From the NCBI RefSeq assembly GCF_016680995.1, contig NZ_JAEQMG010000123.1, positions 1 to 38,963 on the forward strand: 38,963 bases of DNA, in the 5' to 3' direction. This DNA comes from Ruminococcus difficilis. GTDB lineage: Bacteria > Bacillota_A > Clostridia > Oscillospirales > Acutalibacteraceae. Every line of letters begins with the position of its first letter. Positions within the stretch are counted from its first letter, which is position 1. Positions 1 through 11,764 of this stretch are shown here, in pieces. The position numbers and the translations under genes are program-made. Below the pieces are notes generated by a model that was not told the DNA's origin, ran no database searches, and saw only the letters and a program-made list of their open reading frames with translations.

Positions 1-609
1 GAGCTTCTCGGAGAGGATCTTCTCCTTGGTGAGGTTGATCAGACCTGTCGCGGAGGAATACGCTTCCCAGCATCCCTTTCTGCCGCAGCCGCACTCCTTG
101 CCGTCCTTGACAATGACCATGTGACCCAGTTCAGCGCCCGCGAAGTTGGAGCCGCTGTAGATCTTGCCGTTGATAATGATGCCGCCGCCGACGCCGGTGC
201 CGAGGGTGATGGCGACCGCGTTCTTTGCGCCCTTTGCGGAGCCTGCGAGATATTCGCCGAGAGCCGCCGCGTTCGCGTCGTTCTCAATGAGCACTTTCTT
301 GCCGAGACGCTCGTTCATCATCTTGGAAACCTCCCAGTTATGGAAGTGGAGGTTCGCGGAATACTCGATGACGCCTGTTTTCGGGTTTACCGCGCCGGGT
401 ACGCCGATACCGATGCTCTCGACCTCGTCCATCGAAACGCCCGCTTTTTCGCAGGCTTTCTTTGCGACCTCCGCCATGCTGTCGCAGATGTCGCTCTCGG
501 GACGGGGTACGTTGGTCTTGCAGGACGCCTTCGCTACGATCTTGTAGTTCTCGTCGCAAAGACCTGCAACGATATTGGTGCCGCCGAGGTCAATTCCCAG
601 TCTATACAT
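1..609 (-). CDS. glk: ROK-family glucokinase, 3' end cut by the window edge
   Basis: ATP-dependent glucokinase of the ROK family, which phosphorylates glucose to glucose-6-phosphate in the cytoplasm. The first 203 residues are visible; the gene runs off the left edge. The N-terminus MYRLGIDLGGTN is the phosphate-binding loop. The central ENDANAAALGE segment and GTGVGGGI loop are followed by the ROK zinc motif CGCGRKGCWE. The ATG is preceded by AAGGAG at good spacing. It has its own promoter (651-679), so it is probably not a simple extension of the guaB transcript, which ends at a hairpin just upstream. The family assignment is strong. The preferred sugar (glucose, other hexose, or ManNAc-like) is inferred from overall similarity to Gram-positive GlcK and is not certain. 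Confidence 0.9.
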   Translation of the reverse strand, partial: MYRLGIDLGGTNIVAGLCDENYKIVAKASCKTNVPRPESDICDSMAEVAKKACEKAGVSMDEVESIGIGVPGAVNPKTGVIEYSANLHFHNWEVSKMMNERLGKKVLIENDANAAALGEYLAGSAKGAKNAVAITLGTGVGGGIIINGKIYSGSNFAGAELGHMVIVKDGKECGCGRKGCWEAYSSATGLINLTKEKILSEKL

Positions 610-650
610 ATGTAACACTCCTTATAGATGAATTTTATGAATCCTTTATT

Positions 651-679
651 ATCATATCATAAAAAAACAGACAAATCAA
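651..679 (-). promoter_or_regulatory. Sigma-A promoter for the glucokinase gene
   Basis: On the minus strand TTGATT (679-674) and TATGAT (656-651) are separated by exactly 17 bases and lie about 40 bases ahead of the ATG. The position just beyond the guaB terminator makes an independent start of transcription plausible. Confidence 0.6.
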
Positions 680-698
680 TACAATTTTTTGTACTTTA

Positions 699-733
699 AT
701 AAAAAAACCGTCCCTGCAAAAGCAGAGACGGTT
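699..733 (-). terminator. Intrinsic terminator after guaB
   Basis: Arms 706-717 and 722-733 pair over 12 positions with one mismatch around an AAAA loop. On the minus strand the stem is followed by a run of seven Ts. It lies a few bases after the guaB stop codon. Confidence 0.85.
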
Positions 734-739
734 GCAAAA

Positions 740-2239
<1,500 letters not shown>

Positions 2240-2254
2240 TTATATGTATCCTTT

Positions 2255-2283
2255 ATTATAACAAACAGACAGAAATTTGGCAA
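2255..2283 (-). promoter_or_regulatory. guaB promoter
   Basis: Minus-strand TTGCCA (2283-2278) and TATAAT (2260-2255), spacer 17. It is back-to-back with the lipoprotein promoter at 2329-2357. I saw no purine operator or riboswitch in the short leader. Confidence 0.75.
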
Positions 2284-2328
2284 CATCATTTTTGCAAAAA
2301 TCCAGTATTTTTGAGGATTTCCGCTATA

Positions 2329-2357
2329 TTGACATTTTCCCCGAAACATATTACAAT
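2329..2357 (+). promoter_or_regulatory. Promoter of the two-module lipoprotein gene
   Basis: TTGACA (2329-2334), 17-base spacer, TACAAT (2352-2357). Its position shows that the upstream part of the longer open frame beginning near 2277 is not translated. The start codon is the ATG at 2388. Confidence 0.75.
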
Positions 2358-2387
2358 AAAATTATCAATTGTTGTGAGGTATATGTT

Positions 2388-3164
2388 ATGAAAAAATTAT
2401 TCACACTCGGTTCTATTCTCCTTGCCGCCGCTTTGACACTCTGCTGCGCCGGCTGCGGAGAGGAAGCGTCCTCCAAGGAGGAAACGACTTCATCCGCATC
2501 CTCAAAGGCTACGGCGGATGAGCTGACAGACTTTGACGGAACTGTCAAAACCGACCTGAGCAAGCTGCACGAGGTGGACTATGAGAACGGCAACGCCTTT
2601 GCGGGCGCGTGGAAGATCACCGAGGGACAGGGCGACCAGTTCCAGAGCTTCACCTTTGTCTTTGACGGCAAGGACAACGCCTACATGATGATCGGCTCGA
2701 TGGGCTACTGCGGCAAGTACGAGCTGAACGAGGATACCAAAACCTTCGGCACCCAGCAGGCGGTCGGACTGAACGGCACCTACACCTACACCTTCTCGGA
2801 CGACAACAACACGGTCGAGCTGTACGACACCGAAACGAAGCTGACCACCAAAATGCAGAAGCTCGTTTCGTTCACCTTTATTCCCCGTGCGGAGCCTGAC
2901 TCCGAGATCGATCCTGCTCTGCTCGGCGCATGGAAGGACGAAAGCGGCGGCTACATCTACTTTGAGGACAACGGCATCATGTATGAGACGCAGAAGGCGA
3001 TCAGCTTCACGTTCTACACCTACTCCGCAAAGAACGGCGTGGTGGACAACACCTACTACATGCTGGAAGCGGAAAAGGGAAGCTATCAATATAAAGTAGA
3101 CGGCGACAAGCTGACCTATAACGGCTACACCTACACCAGAATATCCGCAGACGAGTTGGTTTAA
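2388..3164 (+). CDS. Putative lipoprotein with two lipocalin-like modules
   Basis: Secreted, probably lipid-anchored protein of 258 residues, function unknown. A basic hydrophobic signal peptide (MKKLFTLGSILLAAALTL) ends in a lipobox-like CAGC with the candidate lipidated cysteine at residue 23. The cysteine at -3 is atypical. A short Ser/Thr/Glu-rich linker follows. Two similar beta-rich modules each open with a GAWK motif (GAWKITEG, GAWKDESG) and carry glycine-aromatic strands, resembling the small lipocalin-like or DUF5640-type repeats found in Firmicute lipoproteins. The start at 2388 is chosen because GTGAGG precedes it and the promoter overlaps any earlier start. It is transcribed toward the origin, against its neighbours, and converges on the next lipoprotein gene. 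Confidence 0.7.
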   Translation: MKKLFTLGSILLAAALTLCCAGCGEEASSKEETTSSASSKATADELTDFDGTVKTDLSKLHEVDYENGNAFAGAWKITEGQGDQFQSFTFVFDGKDNAYMMIGSMGYCGKYELNEDTKTFGTQQAVGLNGTYTYTFSDDNNTVELYDTETKLTTKMQKLVSFTFIPRAEPDSEIDPALLGAWKDESGGYIYFEDNGIMYETQKAISFTFYTYSAKNGVVDNTYYMLEAEKGSYQYKVDGDKLTYNGYTYTRISADELV

Positions 3165-3169
3165 GACGT

Positions 3170-3197
3170 AAAAAGACGTGCCGGGGCACGTCTTTTT
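3170..3197. terminator. Bidirectional terminator between convergent lipoprotein genes
   Basis: Stem 3174-3181 with 3186-3193 (AGACGTGC with GCACGTCT), loop CGGG, flanked by an A run on the left and a T run on the right, so it can act on both strands. It lies between two genes that converge here. Confidence 0.85.
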
Positions 3198-3204
3198 CTT
3201 TTGC

Positions 3205-3918
3205 TTATTGGTATTCCTCCAGATGCCACTCTTCCTTGAGCTTGTCCGTGACGGGAAAGACGCGGAACAGCATCAGGCTGTTCTGACTGTCGGCGCCGTC
3301 CTCCCTTGTATTCAGGGCAAAGACAAAGCCGTCATACCAGAGGTTCTTGTTCTCCTCGGTGACGCGGTAGAAAATATTCTGCAGCGTGTTCACATGACCG
3401 CTCGGATAACCGCACACCGCCTGCGCGACGAGTGCCGCCCTGAGCAGTATCTTATCGCTCTTTTTTTCTCCGTTATCCTCCTTGCCGACAAAATGTCCCA
3501 TCGTGGTGCCGCAGCCGATGTTGACGAGCTTGTCGCTGTCCTCCTCGACGGTCGCGGTGATATTCATGCCGTTGTCGTCATAGTAATAATATTGAATACG
3601 GATGCCGTTTTCGTCCTTGGTGACCTGTCCGTTCTTTTTCCAGCCCTCCATGTGGATGACGTCCTTTTCTCCGCGCAGGCTCATTTCGGCGTTATAGCGC
3701 GAGGTGAAGTCATAGAGCGTAGAGGTAAAGCGCTTTCCGTTGACGTTCCTGCTGTCCTCCACCGCCTCGGCGCGTGTGCCGAGATAGGCGGGTTCGTCGA
3801 CGGTCGCTGCATTCTGCGGCTGATCCACGTCGATTTTGACCTCTTTTTCTTTTCCGCACGCGGTCAGCAGCGAGAGCGTCATGACGGCTGTTAACATCAT
3901 TGCGAGTATTTTTTTCAT
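3205..3918 (-). CDS. Putative lipoprotein of unknown function
   Basis: A 237-residue exported lipoprotein. The signal peptide MKKILAMMLTAVMTLSL ends in a classical LTAC lipobox (Cys21), followed by a charged linker. The mature part is mixed alpha/beta with aromatic-rich strands (IRIQYYYYDD). I recognise no catalytic motif or named domain. It follows gyrA on the same strand, but a perfect 10-base-pair hairpin separates them. The upstream AGGTGA is a moderate ribosome binding site. It may be read partly from gyrA read-through. A substrate-binding or surface role would be a guess. Confidence 0.65.
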   Translation of the reverse strand: MKKILAMMLTAVMTLSLLTACGKEKEVKIDVDQPQNAATVDEPAYLGTRAEAVEDSRNVNGKRFTSTLYDFTSRYNAEMSLRGEKDVIHMEGWKKNGQVTKDENGIRIQYYYYDDNGMNITATVEEDSDKLVNIGCGTTMGHFVGKEDNGEKKSDKILLRAALVAQAVCGYPSGHVNTLQNIFYRVTEENKNLWYDGFVFALNTREDGADSQNSLMLFRVFPVTDKLKEEWHLEEYQ

Positions 3919-3944
3919 GCTTCATCACCTGATATCTGCAAACA

Positions 3945-3967
3945 CAGGGCTGTAAATTACAGCCCTG
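3945..3967 (-). terminator. Hairpin downstream of gyrA
   Basis: Perfect stem CAGGGCTGTA (3945-3954) with TACAGCCCTG (3958-3967), three-base loop, seven bases after the gyrA stop. The following T tract on the minus strand is short and interrupted, so termination may be partial. Confidence 0.6.
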
Positions 3968-3973
3968 ACTTTC

Positions 3974-6475
3974 TTATTCTTCTGTTGCTTCTTCCTCTTC
4001 TGTAGCTTCTGCGGCTTCCTGAGCGGCTTCGGCTTCTTCCTCTACCTCATGCGGCGCCCTCGCGACGGTGACGACCTTGTCGCCCTCGCCCATCTTCATC
4101 ACCGTAACGCCCTTGGACGGACGCGAGCAGACGCGGATGGAATCCGCCGCGATACGGATGATGATGCCGTCCTGCGAGATGATGATGATATCATCGTCAA
4201 TATCGACGACCTTGATAGCGGCTACCTTGCCGTAGCGGTCGATATGATAGTTGATCAGACCCTTGCCGCCCCTGCTCTGGAGACGGTAATCCTCGGGCTT
4301 GGAAAGTCTGCCGTAGCCCGTCTCGCTGACGGTGAGCACCAGACCGCCCTCGCGGACGACGCTCATGCCGACGACCTCGTCGCCCTCTTTGAGAGTGAGC
4401 GCCTTGACGCCGCGGGCAAGTCTGCCCATCGGACGGACGTCGTTCTCATTGAAGCGGATCGCGACGCCGAGCTTTGTCGCGACAATCACATTGGCGTTGC
4501 CTTCGGTCATGCGCACCCAGGCAAGCTCGTCGCCCTCGTTGAGCTCAAGCGCGATCAGACCGCCCTTGCGCGCGGTGTTATAGGCATTGAGTGCAATGCG
4601 CTTGATGATACCCTTGCGCGTGACCATGACGAGGAATTTGTCCTCGTCAAACTCGGGCACGCGGATCATGGAGCTGACCTTTTCATCGGGCGCGATGGGA
4701 AGCAGGTTGGCGATATTGATGCCCTTTGACTGTCTGCTGCCCTCGGGCACCTCGTAGCATTTCAGTCGGTATACCCTGCCTTTGTCGGTGAAGAAGAGCA
4801 CATAGTCGTGGGAGTGGATGATGAACATCTCGGTCGCGACGTCCTCTTCCCTGCGCGACATGCCCGAAACACCTCTGCCGCCTCTGCGCTGGATTTTGTA
4901 GGTGTCGACGGCAAGACGCTTGACGTAGCCGAACTGCGTCAGCGTGAGGACGCATTCCTCCTGCGGAATCAGATCCTCAATATCGACCTCGCCGCTGACG
5001 GCGCAGATTTCCGTGCGGCGCGGGTCGGCGTATTTATTGCGGATCGCGATAAGCTCCTCCTTGACGATTTCGAGCTTTCTTGTTTCGCTGGCGAGAATTT
5101 CGAGGAAGTCCGCGATTTTCGCCTTGAGCCCCTCGATCTCCTCCTCTATCTTGTGGCGCTCCATGTTGGTAAGCTGTCCGAGACGCATCTGCACGATTGC
5201 CTGTGCCTGCACCTCGTCGAGTCCGAAGCGCTCCATCAGCGCGGCACGCGCGGACGGCTGATCCTTGCTCGCGCGGATGATGCGGATGACCTCGTCGATG
5301 AAGTCGATCGCGATTTTCAAGCCCTCGAGAATGTGCATTCTGTCCTGGGCTTTTTTCAGGTCGAATTCCGTTCTGCGGCGGATGACGTCCTCCTGGAACT
5401 CGATATAGCACTGCAGCATATCCTTAAGCGTCAGGATCTTCGGCTGACCGTCGACGATCGCGAGCATGATCGCGCCGAAGGTCACCTGCAGCTGCGTATA
5501 GGAAAACAGCTGGTTGAGCACGATCTGCGGCGAACAGTCGCGCTTGATGTCGATTTCAATGTGCATGCCGATACGGTCGGAGTGATCCTCGATGTTGGAA
5601 ATGCCCTCGATGCGCTTTTCCTTGACGAGGTTGGCGATGTTTTCAATCAGACGCGCCTTGTTGACCTTGTAGGGCAGCTCGGTGACGATGATCTTGAATC
5701 TGCCGTTCTTCGCTTCGATGATCTCTGTCTTGGCGCGGACGGTGATTTTGCCCTTGCCGGTGGCATAGGCGGCGCGGATGCCGCTTCTGCCCATGATGAT
5801 GCCGCCCGTCGGAAAATCCGGACCGGGGAGGTTCTCCATCAGCTCGGGAAGCTCGATATCGGGGTTGTCGATGCAGGCGCAGACCGCGTCGATGGTCTCG
5901 CCGAGGTTATGCGGCGGAATCTCGGTCGCCATACCGACGGCGATACCGCTGGAGCCGTTGACGAGAAGATTCGGGAAGCGGCTCGGGAGCACGACCGGCT
6001 CCTTGAGACGGTCGTCGTAGTTGGGGATGAAATCGACGGTTTCCTTGTCGATGTCGGTGAGCATATCCATTGAGATCTTGCTCATTCTGGCTTCTGTGTA
6101 ACGGTAAGCAGCAGGCGGGTCGCCGTCTACGGAGCCGAAGTTTCCGTGACCGTCGACGAGCATATAGCGCATGGAGAAGTCCTGGGCAAGACGCACCATC
6201 GCGTCATATACGGACGCGTCGCCGTGGGGGTGATAGGAACCCAGCACGGAGCCGACAGTGTCGGCGCACTTGTGGTAGGGCTTCGTCGGGTCAAGACCTC
6301 TCTCGTACATGGTGTAGAGAATCCTTCTGTGGACAGGCTTGAGACCGTCGCGCACATCGGGAAGCGCTCTCGACACGATAACGCTCATGGAGTAATCCAG
6401 AAAGCTCTTCTGCATCTCGTTTTGCAGGTCAACGTCAATGATTCTGTTTTCATTCATCTGCTTTTCGTCACTCAT
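3974..6475 (-). CDS. gyrA: DNA gyrase subunit A
   Basis: Breakage-reunion subunit of gyrase, which introduces negative supercoils ahead of replication forks. The 833 residues include the winged-helix domain with [10 protein letters not shown], where Tyr126 is the DNA-linking tyrosine. A coiled-coil gate follows, then a six-bladed C-terminal domain. The GyrA box QRRGGRG separates it from topoisomerase IV ParC. The tail is strongly acidic (poly-Glu/Ala). The quinolone-determining region reads GDASVYD at residues 85-91, with Ala at the position equivalent to E. coli Ser83. The start is supported by GAGG ahead of the ATG. It is last in the cluster dnaA-dnaN-S4-recF-remB-(two small genes)-gyrB-thioesterase-gyrA. 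Confidence 0.98.
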   Translation of the reverse strand: MSDEKQMNENRIIDVDLQNEMQKSFLDYSMSVIVSRALPDVRDGLKPVHRRILYTMYERGLDPTKPYHKCADTVGSVLGSYHPHGDASVYDAMVRLAQDFSMRYMLVDGHGNFGSVDGDPPAAYRYTEARMSKISMDMLTDIDKETVDFIPNYDDRLKEPVVLPSRFPNLLVNGSSGIAVGMATEIPPHNLGETIDAVCACIDNPDIELPELMENLPGPDFPTGGIIMGRSGIRAAYATGKGKITVRAKTEIIEAKNGRFKIIVTELPYKVNKARLIENIANLVKEKRIEGISNIEDHSDRIGMHIEIDIKRDCSPQIVLNQLFSYTQLQVTFGAIMLAIVDGQPKILTLKDMLQCYIEFQEDVIRRRTEFDLKKAQDRMHILEGLKIAIDFIDEVIRIIRASKDQPSARAALMERFGLDEVQAQAIVQMRLGQLTNMERHKIEEEIEGLKAKIADFLEILASETRKLEIVKEELIAIRNKYADPRRTEICAVSGEVDIEDLIPQEECVLTLTQFGYVKRLAVDTYKIQRRGGRGVSGMSRREEDVATEMFIIHSHDYVLFFTDKGRVYRLKCYEVPEGSRQSKGINIANLLPIAPDEKVSSMIRVPEFDEDKFLVMVTRKGIIKRIALNAYNTARKGGLIALELNEGDELAWVRMTEGNANVIVATKLGVAIRFNENDVRPMGRLARGVKALTLKEGDEVVGMSVVREGGLVLTVSETGYGRLSKPEDYRLQSRGGKGLINYHIDRYGKVAAIKVVDIDDDIIIISQDGIIIRIAADSIRVCSRPSKGVTVMKMGEGDKVVTVARAPHEVEEEAEAAQEAAEATEEEEATEE

Positions 6476-6533
6476 TGTTCAACCTCTAATTTTCTCAGTC
6501 TATGCTCTTATTCTTGCTGTTTATTATATTCAA

Positions 6534-6968
6534 TCAGTCAAAGCTCTTGATATTGCTGTTCATTTTCTCAAAGAGCACGGGCATACGCTTCTTTGCGTTG
6601 CAGGGACGGAAGGTTTTCGCGTCCACAAATCCGTGCTCTGTGCTGCCGTAGCATAGCTCGGTCTCGGTGCCGTCGGCTTCGATGCGCTTGACGGTGTAGG
6701 AGAACTCGATTCTCGCGGCGGTCATCTGCGTGCACCAGGTGCGGACGATCAGCTTGTCCTCATAGAGCGCGGGCAGCTTGTAGCGGACGGAAAGATTGCG
6801 CAGGGGCGTCATGATGCCCGCAGCCTCCATTTGGCTGTAGCTGGTGCCGAACAGCTTGATATAGTCCGTTCTGCCCACCTCGAACCATACGGGATAATTG
6901 GCGTGATGGGCGATGCCCATCCTGTCTGTTTCTGCATATCTCACTGTAATATATGTCTTGGAATGCAT
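6534..6968 (-). CDS. 4-hydroxybenzoyl-CoA-type acyl-CoA thioesterase
   Basis: Hotdog-fold thioesterase of the YbgC/4HBT type, 144 residues, expected to hydrolyse acyl-CoA or acyl-ACP in the cytoplasm. The family signature YAETDRMGIAHHANYPVWFE is complete near the N-terminus, with the catalytic Asp at residue 15 and the HHxxY segment after it. I place the start at 6968 rather than six codons upstream because GGAGGG sits six bases before this ATG. It is inserted between gyrB and gyrA, where many Firmicutes have the two gyrase genes adjacent, and is probably cotranscribed with them. The substrate is unknown. Confidence 0.88.
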   Translation of the reverse strand: MHSKTYITVRYAETDRMGIAHHANYPVWFEVGRTDYIKLFGTSYSQMEAAGIMTPLRNLSVRYKLPALYEDKLIVRTWCTQMTAARIEFSYTVKRIEADGTETELCYGSTEHGFVDAKTFRPCNAKKRMPVLFEKMNSNIKSFD

Positions 6969-7005
6969 AACTGTCCCTCCATACAAAGTGTTGTTCCGTC
7001 CACCT

Positions 7006-7066
7006 TAACTCCAAACTTCAAACTCCACACTCAAAAAGGCTCCACACTCAAAAAGGCTCCACACTC
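7006..7066. repeat. Heptad array with a three-copy 17-bp tandem repeat
   Basis: Starts with AACTCCA/AACTTCA/AACTCCA heptads (from 7007), then three copies of a 17-base unit built as CTCCACACTC plus AAAAAGG (the last copy incomplete). It lies between the thioesterase start and the gyrB stop. It belongs to the same heptad family as the arrays at 10367, 14902, 18091 and 23511. Confidence 0.85.
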
Positions 7067-7070
7067 ACTA

Positions 7071-9367
<2,297 letters not shown>

Positions 9368-9369
9368 AC

Positions 9370-10092
9370 TCAGAATCTCCTGTTTGCGGAATAGCGGCTG
9401 CCCTCGGGCTTGTATTCCTTGACGTCGTCGTCCTCATCGTCCGTCACGGGAGCGGGATTGACAGGCTCGCTGCTGATATAGTGGCGGTTGCGCGTCCGGC
9501 TTCCGTCGGAGCGAAGCTTTTTGAGCGGCGCGTTGTCAACGGCGTGATCCTCGCTGACGTCGTCGATCACGTGAACGATGGGACGCTCCACCTTATCGGA
9601 GGTCGAGGAAAGCTCGTTCTCGCTGATCTGCTCGCGCGACGCGGAACGGTCAGCCTTGATCTGATTAAAGACGTCGGAGTTGATCCTGAAGCCGCTGCCC
9701 GAATCCAAGCCGCTGAACTCGTTGTCAAGCTCGGAAACCGCGAGGTTATCGGAATAGGCGATGCCGGCGCGCTTTGCCTCCATGGTCTTTTTATATTTTT
9801 TCAGCGGTTCAAAGTTGACGAACCGCGGGGAAATCAAACCGAAAATAATCAGCGGCAGCGCCACAGCCGCGATGCCCAGCGGGTTGTAGGTGAGCTTGAG
9901 GTAAACCCAAAGCACAAACAGGGCGATGGAGAGAATGGCGCAGATCAAAAACGCGAAGATGACCGAGCGGCTGATGTACACCCTGCTTTCTCTTCCGCAG
10001 CGGGGGCAGACAAATTCCGCCTTTCTTCTTCTTCCGAAGCAGACGGAGTAGGGCACCCGTCTGCCGCAGTAGGGACATTTCTTTTTTCTCAT
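9370..10092 (-). CDS. Zinc-ribbon membrane protein with acidic cytoplasmic tail
   Basis: A 240-residue protein of unknown function. The N-terminus MRKKKCPYCGRRVPYS plus FVCPRCGRES gives two CxxCG knuckles of a zinc ribbon. Two closely spaced transmembrane helices follow (about 48-70 and 74-92, separated by a short turn). The remainder is a long polar, low-complexity tail rich in Ser, Asp and Arg. With the next gene it makes a pair of zinc-ribbon membrane proteins inserted between remB and gyrB. A regulatory, scaffold or envelope-stress role is conceivable, but nothing in the sequence decides this. Confidence 0.75.
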   Translation of the reverse strand: MRKKKCPYCGRRVPYSVCFGRRRKAEFVCPRCGRESRVYISRSVIFAFLICAILSIALFVLWVYLKLTYNPLGIAAVALPLIIFGLISPRFVNFEPLKKYKKTMEAKRAGIAYSDNLAVSELDNEFSGLDSGSGFRINSDVFNQIKADRSASREQISENELSSTSDKVERPIVHVIDDVSEDHAVDNAPLKKLRSDGSRTRNRHYISSEPVNPAPVTDDEDDDVKEYKPEGSRYSANRRF

Positions 10093-10104
10093 GGGATTCT
10101 CCTT

Positions 10105-10359
10105 TTAGTGGATTCTGAGCTCCCGCCTGCTCAGCGTCTTGGCGGAGAGCTGGGAGATATATACCTTGATTTGGTTGTCCTGTTCACAGACGATAAAGGA
10201 CTTCGGCAGCTCGTAGGACACATTGACGACCTGACCGCGCTTCTGCGCGAGCGCGAGAAAGTCGCGCGTCTTTTTGGAGACGGTGCAGGCGTCGATGTCG
10301 AACATGGCGATGATATCCTCCGTCCTGATGACAACGTCGTTTCCTAAATGCAAATACAT
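10105..10359 (-). CDS. remB: RemB-like DUF370 DNA-binding regulator
   Basis: An 84-residue DUF370 protein, the family of the B. subtilis extracellular-matrix regulator RemB (YaaB). In that species the gene occupies the same place between recF and gyrB. The opening MYLHLGNDVVIRTEDIIAMF is the typical family start. The region before the ATG is A-rich and lacks a recognisable Shine-Dalgarno sequence. A heptad array occupies the space between recF and this start. Function is inferred from family and position: a small oligomeric DNA-binding protein affecting matrix or osmoprotection genes. Confidence 0.85.
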   Translation of the reverse strand: MYLHLGNDVVIRTEDIIAMFDIDACTVSKKTRDFLALAQKRGQVVNVSYELPKSFIVCEQDNQIKVYISQLSAKTLSRRELRIH

Positions 10360-10366
10360 ATTTTTA

Positions 10367-10429
10367 GTTTGGAGTTGTTTTAGTGTGGAGTGTGGAGTGT
10401 GGAGTGTGGAGTTTGAAGTGTGGAGTTGT
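10367..10429. repeat. Heptanucleotide array between recF and remB
   Basis: On the plus strand the unit GTGTGGA occurs in four perfect consecutive copies from about 10383, flanked by the variants GTTTGGA and GTTTGAA and a further GTGTGGA. On the minus strand it reads as AACTCCA/CACTCCA heptads pointing toward remB. It fills most of the recF-remB gap. Confidence 0.9.
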
Positions 10430-10441
10430 CACCGTCCGCTT

Positions 10442-11548
10442 TTACTTCTCGGCTTCCACGTTTCCTTCACTGACATAAAATATTTTTCCCTCGTTGAGCT
10501 GCTCCTTATTGGACTTTTCGCAGCAGGTGATGAACACCTGACAGTCCCGCAGCTCATTGAGCAGATAGTCCTGACGGTCGTTATCCAGCTCCGAGAGCAC
10601 GTCGTCAAAGAGGATGACGGGATTTTCTCCCATTCTCTCTCTCAGCACCGACGCCTCCGCGAGCTTCAGAGAGAGCACCGCGCTGCGCTGCTGTCCCTGC
10701 GAAGCGAAAAAGCGGGAATTTTTTCCGTTGATGATGATTTCAATATCGTCGCGGTGAGCGCCCGCCGCGGTCGAGCCGGTGAGCATTTCGGTCTGCAGAC
10801 TCTGGCGGCACTTCTCGAGGAATTTCTCCTTGAGCGTCCTGACGTCGTCGTTCTCCTCCGCGCCGAAGCTCGAAACATAGCGCAGACGCAGCTCCTCGCT
10901 GCCGCGCGAGATGCCCTTGTGATAGACCACCGCGCGCTCGGTCATCATCTTGATGAAGTCCATTCTCCTGCGCACGATCTCCGCGCCGAGCGTCGTCAGC
11001 TGCTCGTCCCACAATGAGAGCGTTTCCTTCAGCCGCTCGTTGCGGACGATCTCTTTGAGGAGCGCGTTCCGCTGCTTGAGCAGGCGGTTATATTTCTGGA
11101 GCGTGAGCGCGTTGCGCAGCTTCTCGCGGCAGATCGCGCTGTCGATGAAGCTGCGCCGTTCCGAGGGACCTCTCTTGATCAGGCTGAGGTTCTCGGGAGA
11201 GAACACCACCGCGCAGAATTTCTCGATCAGCGCCGAGGATGTTTTCTGCTCGACGCCGTTGACCTTGATCACGCGTCCGCCCGTCTCCATCGTGAGCTCC
11301 GCAGTCTGCCGCCGCTCCTGTCCGTAGAACACACATTCCAGCTTTGCGAAGCTTTTATCGAACTGAATCAGCTCGCGGTAGCTCTGGGTGCGGAACGAAT
11401 GACCGCCGCAGAACAGCCACAGTCCCTCGAGAATATTCGTCTTGCCCTGCGCGTTGTTGCCGTAGATGATGTTGACGCCCTCGCAGGGAGTCAGCGTAAA
11501 ATCAGCGAGGTTGCGGTAATTCTGATAGCGGATGCTCTCAACTCTCAT
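10442..11548 (-). CDS. recF: DNA replication and repair protein RecF
   Basis: SMC-like ATPase that helps load RecA at single-strand gaps with RecO and RecR. The 368 residues show the Walker A motif GNNAQGKT (30-37), a signature region SQGQQRSAVLSLKLAEA and Walker B VILFDDVLSELD. The start MRVESIRYQNYRNL is canonical. It lies just after the S4-domain gene in the dnaA-dnaN-S4-recF order conserved across Firmicutes. Confidence 0.97.
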   Translation of the reverse strand: MRVESIRYQNYRNLADFTLTPCEGVNIIYGNNAQGKTNILEGLWLFCGGHSFRTQSYRELIQFDKSFAKLECVFYGQERRQTAELTMETGGRVIKVNGVEQKTSSALIEKFCAVVFSPENLSLIKRGPSERRSFIDSAICREKLRNALTLQKYNRLLKQRNALLKEIVRNERLKETLSLWDEQLTTLGAEIVRRRMDFIKMMTERAVVYHKGISRGSEELRLRYVSSFGAEENDDVRTLKEKFLEKCRQSLQTEMLTGSTAAGAHRDDIEIIINGKNSRFFASQGQQRSAVLSLKLAEASVLRERMGENPVILFDDVLSELDNDRQDYLLNELRDCQVFITCCEKSNKEQLNEGKIFYVSEGNVEAEK

Positions 11549-11551
11549 GTG

Positions 11552-11764
11552 TTACGCCACGGTGACGGCAACGCCGTCGTATTCGGCGACGTCTCCCGCG
11601 CGGAGCTTTTTGCCGCGCATGGTGCAGACCTCGCCGTTGACCTTGACCTCGCCGTTCTGGATGACGATTTTCGCCATTCCGCCTGTCGCGGCAAGACCGG
11701 TCAGCTTCAGCAGATCCTGAAGCTTGATGTATTCGGAATCAATTTGAATGGTTTCAGCCTTCAT
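11552..11764 (-). CDS. yaaA: S4-domain RNA-binding protein (YaaA type)
   Basis: A 70-residue protein almost wholly made of one S4 RNA-binding domain ([18 protein letters not shown], followed by VKVNGE and the charged RGKKLRAGD). It occupies the yaaA position between dnaN and recF, and in some annotations it is linked to RecF or ribosome assembly. Its start overlaps the dnaN stop by 11 bases, which implies translational coupling. Confidence 0.9.
   Translation of the reverse strand: MKAETIQIDSEYIKLQDLLKLTGLAATGGMAKIVIQNGEVKVNGEVCTMRGKKLRAGDVAEYDGVAVTVA

Noticed and set aside
120..615. Plus-strand open frames across the glucokinase region and similar long antisense frames elsewhere (for example 7344-9209, 29299-30918)
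   Set aside because: They are mirror frames of well-identified genes on the other strand and have no recognisable domains or start signals.
9566..9581. CACGTG core within the zinc-ribbon gene
   Set aside because: Flanks do not match parS on either side.
10367..10429. Heptad array considered as a CRISPR array
   Set aside because: Units are 7 bases without spacers, and no cas gene is nearby.
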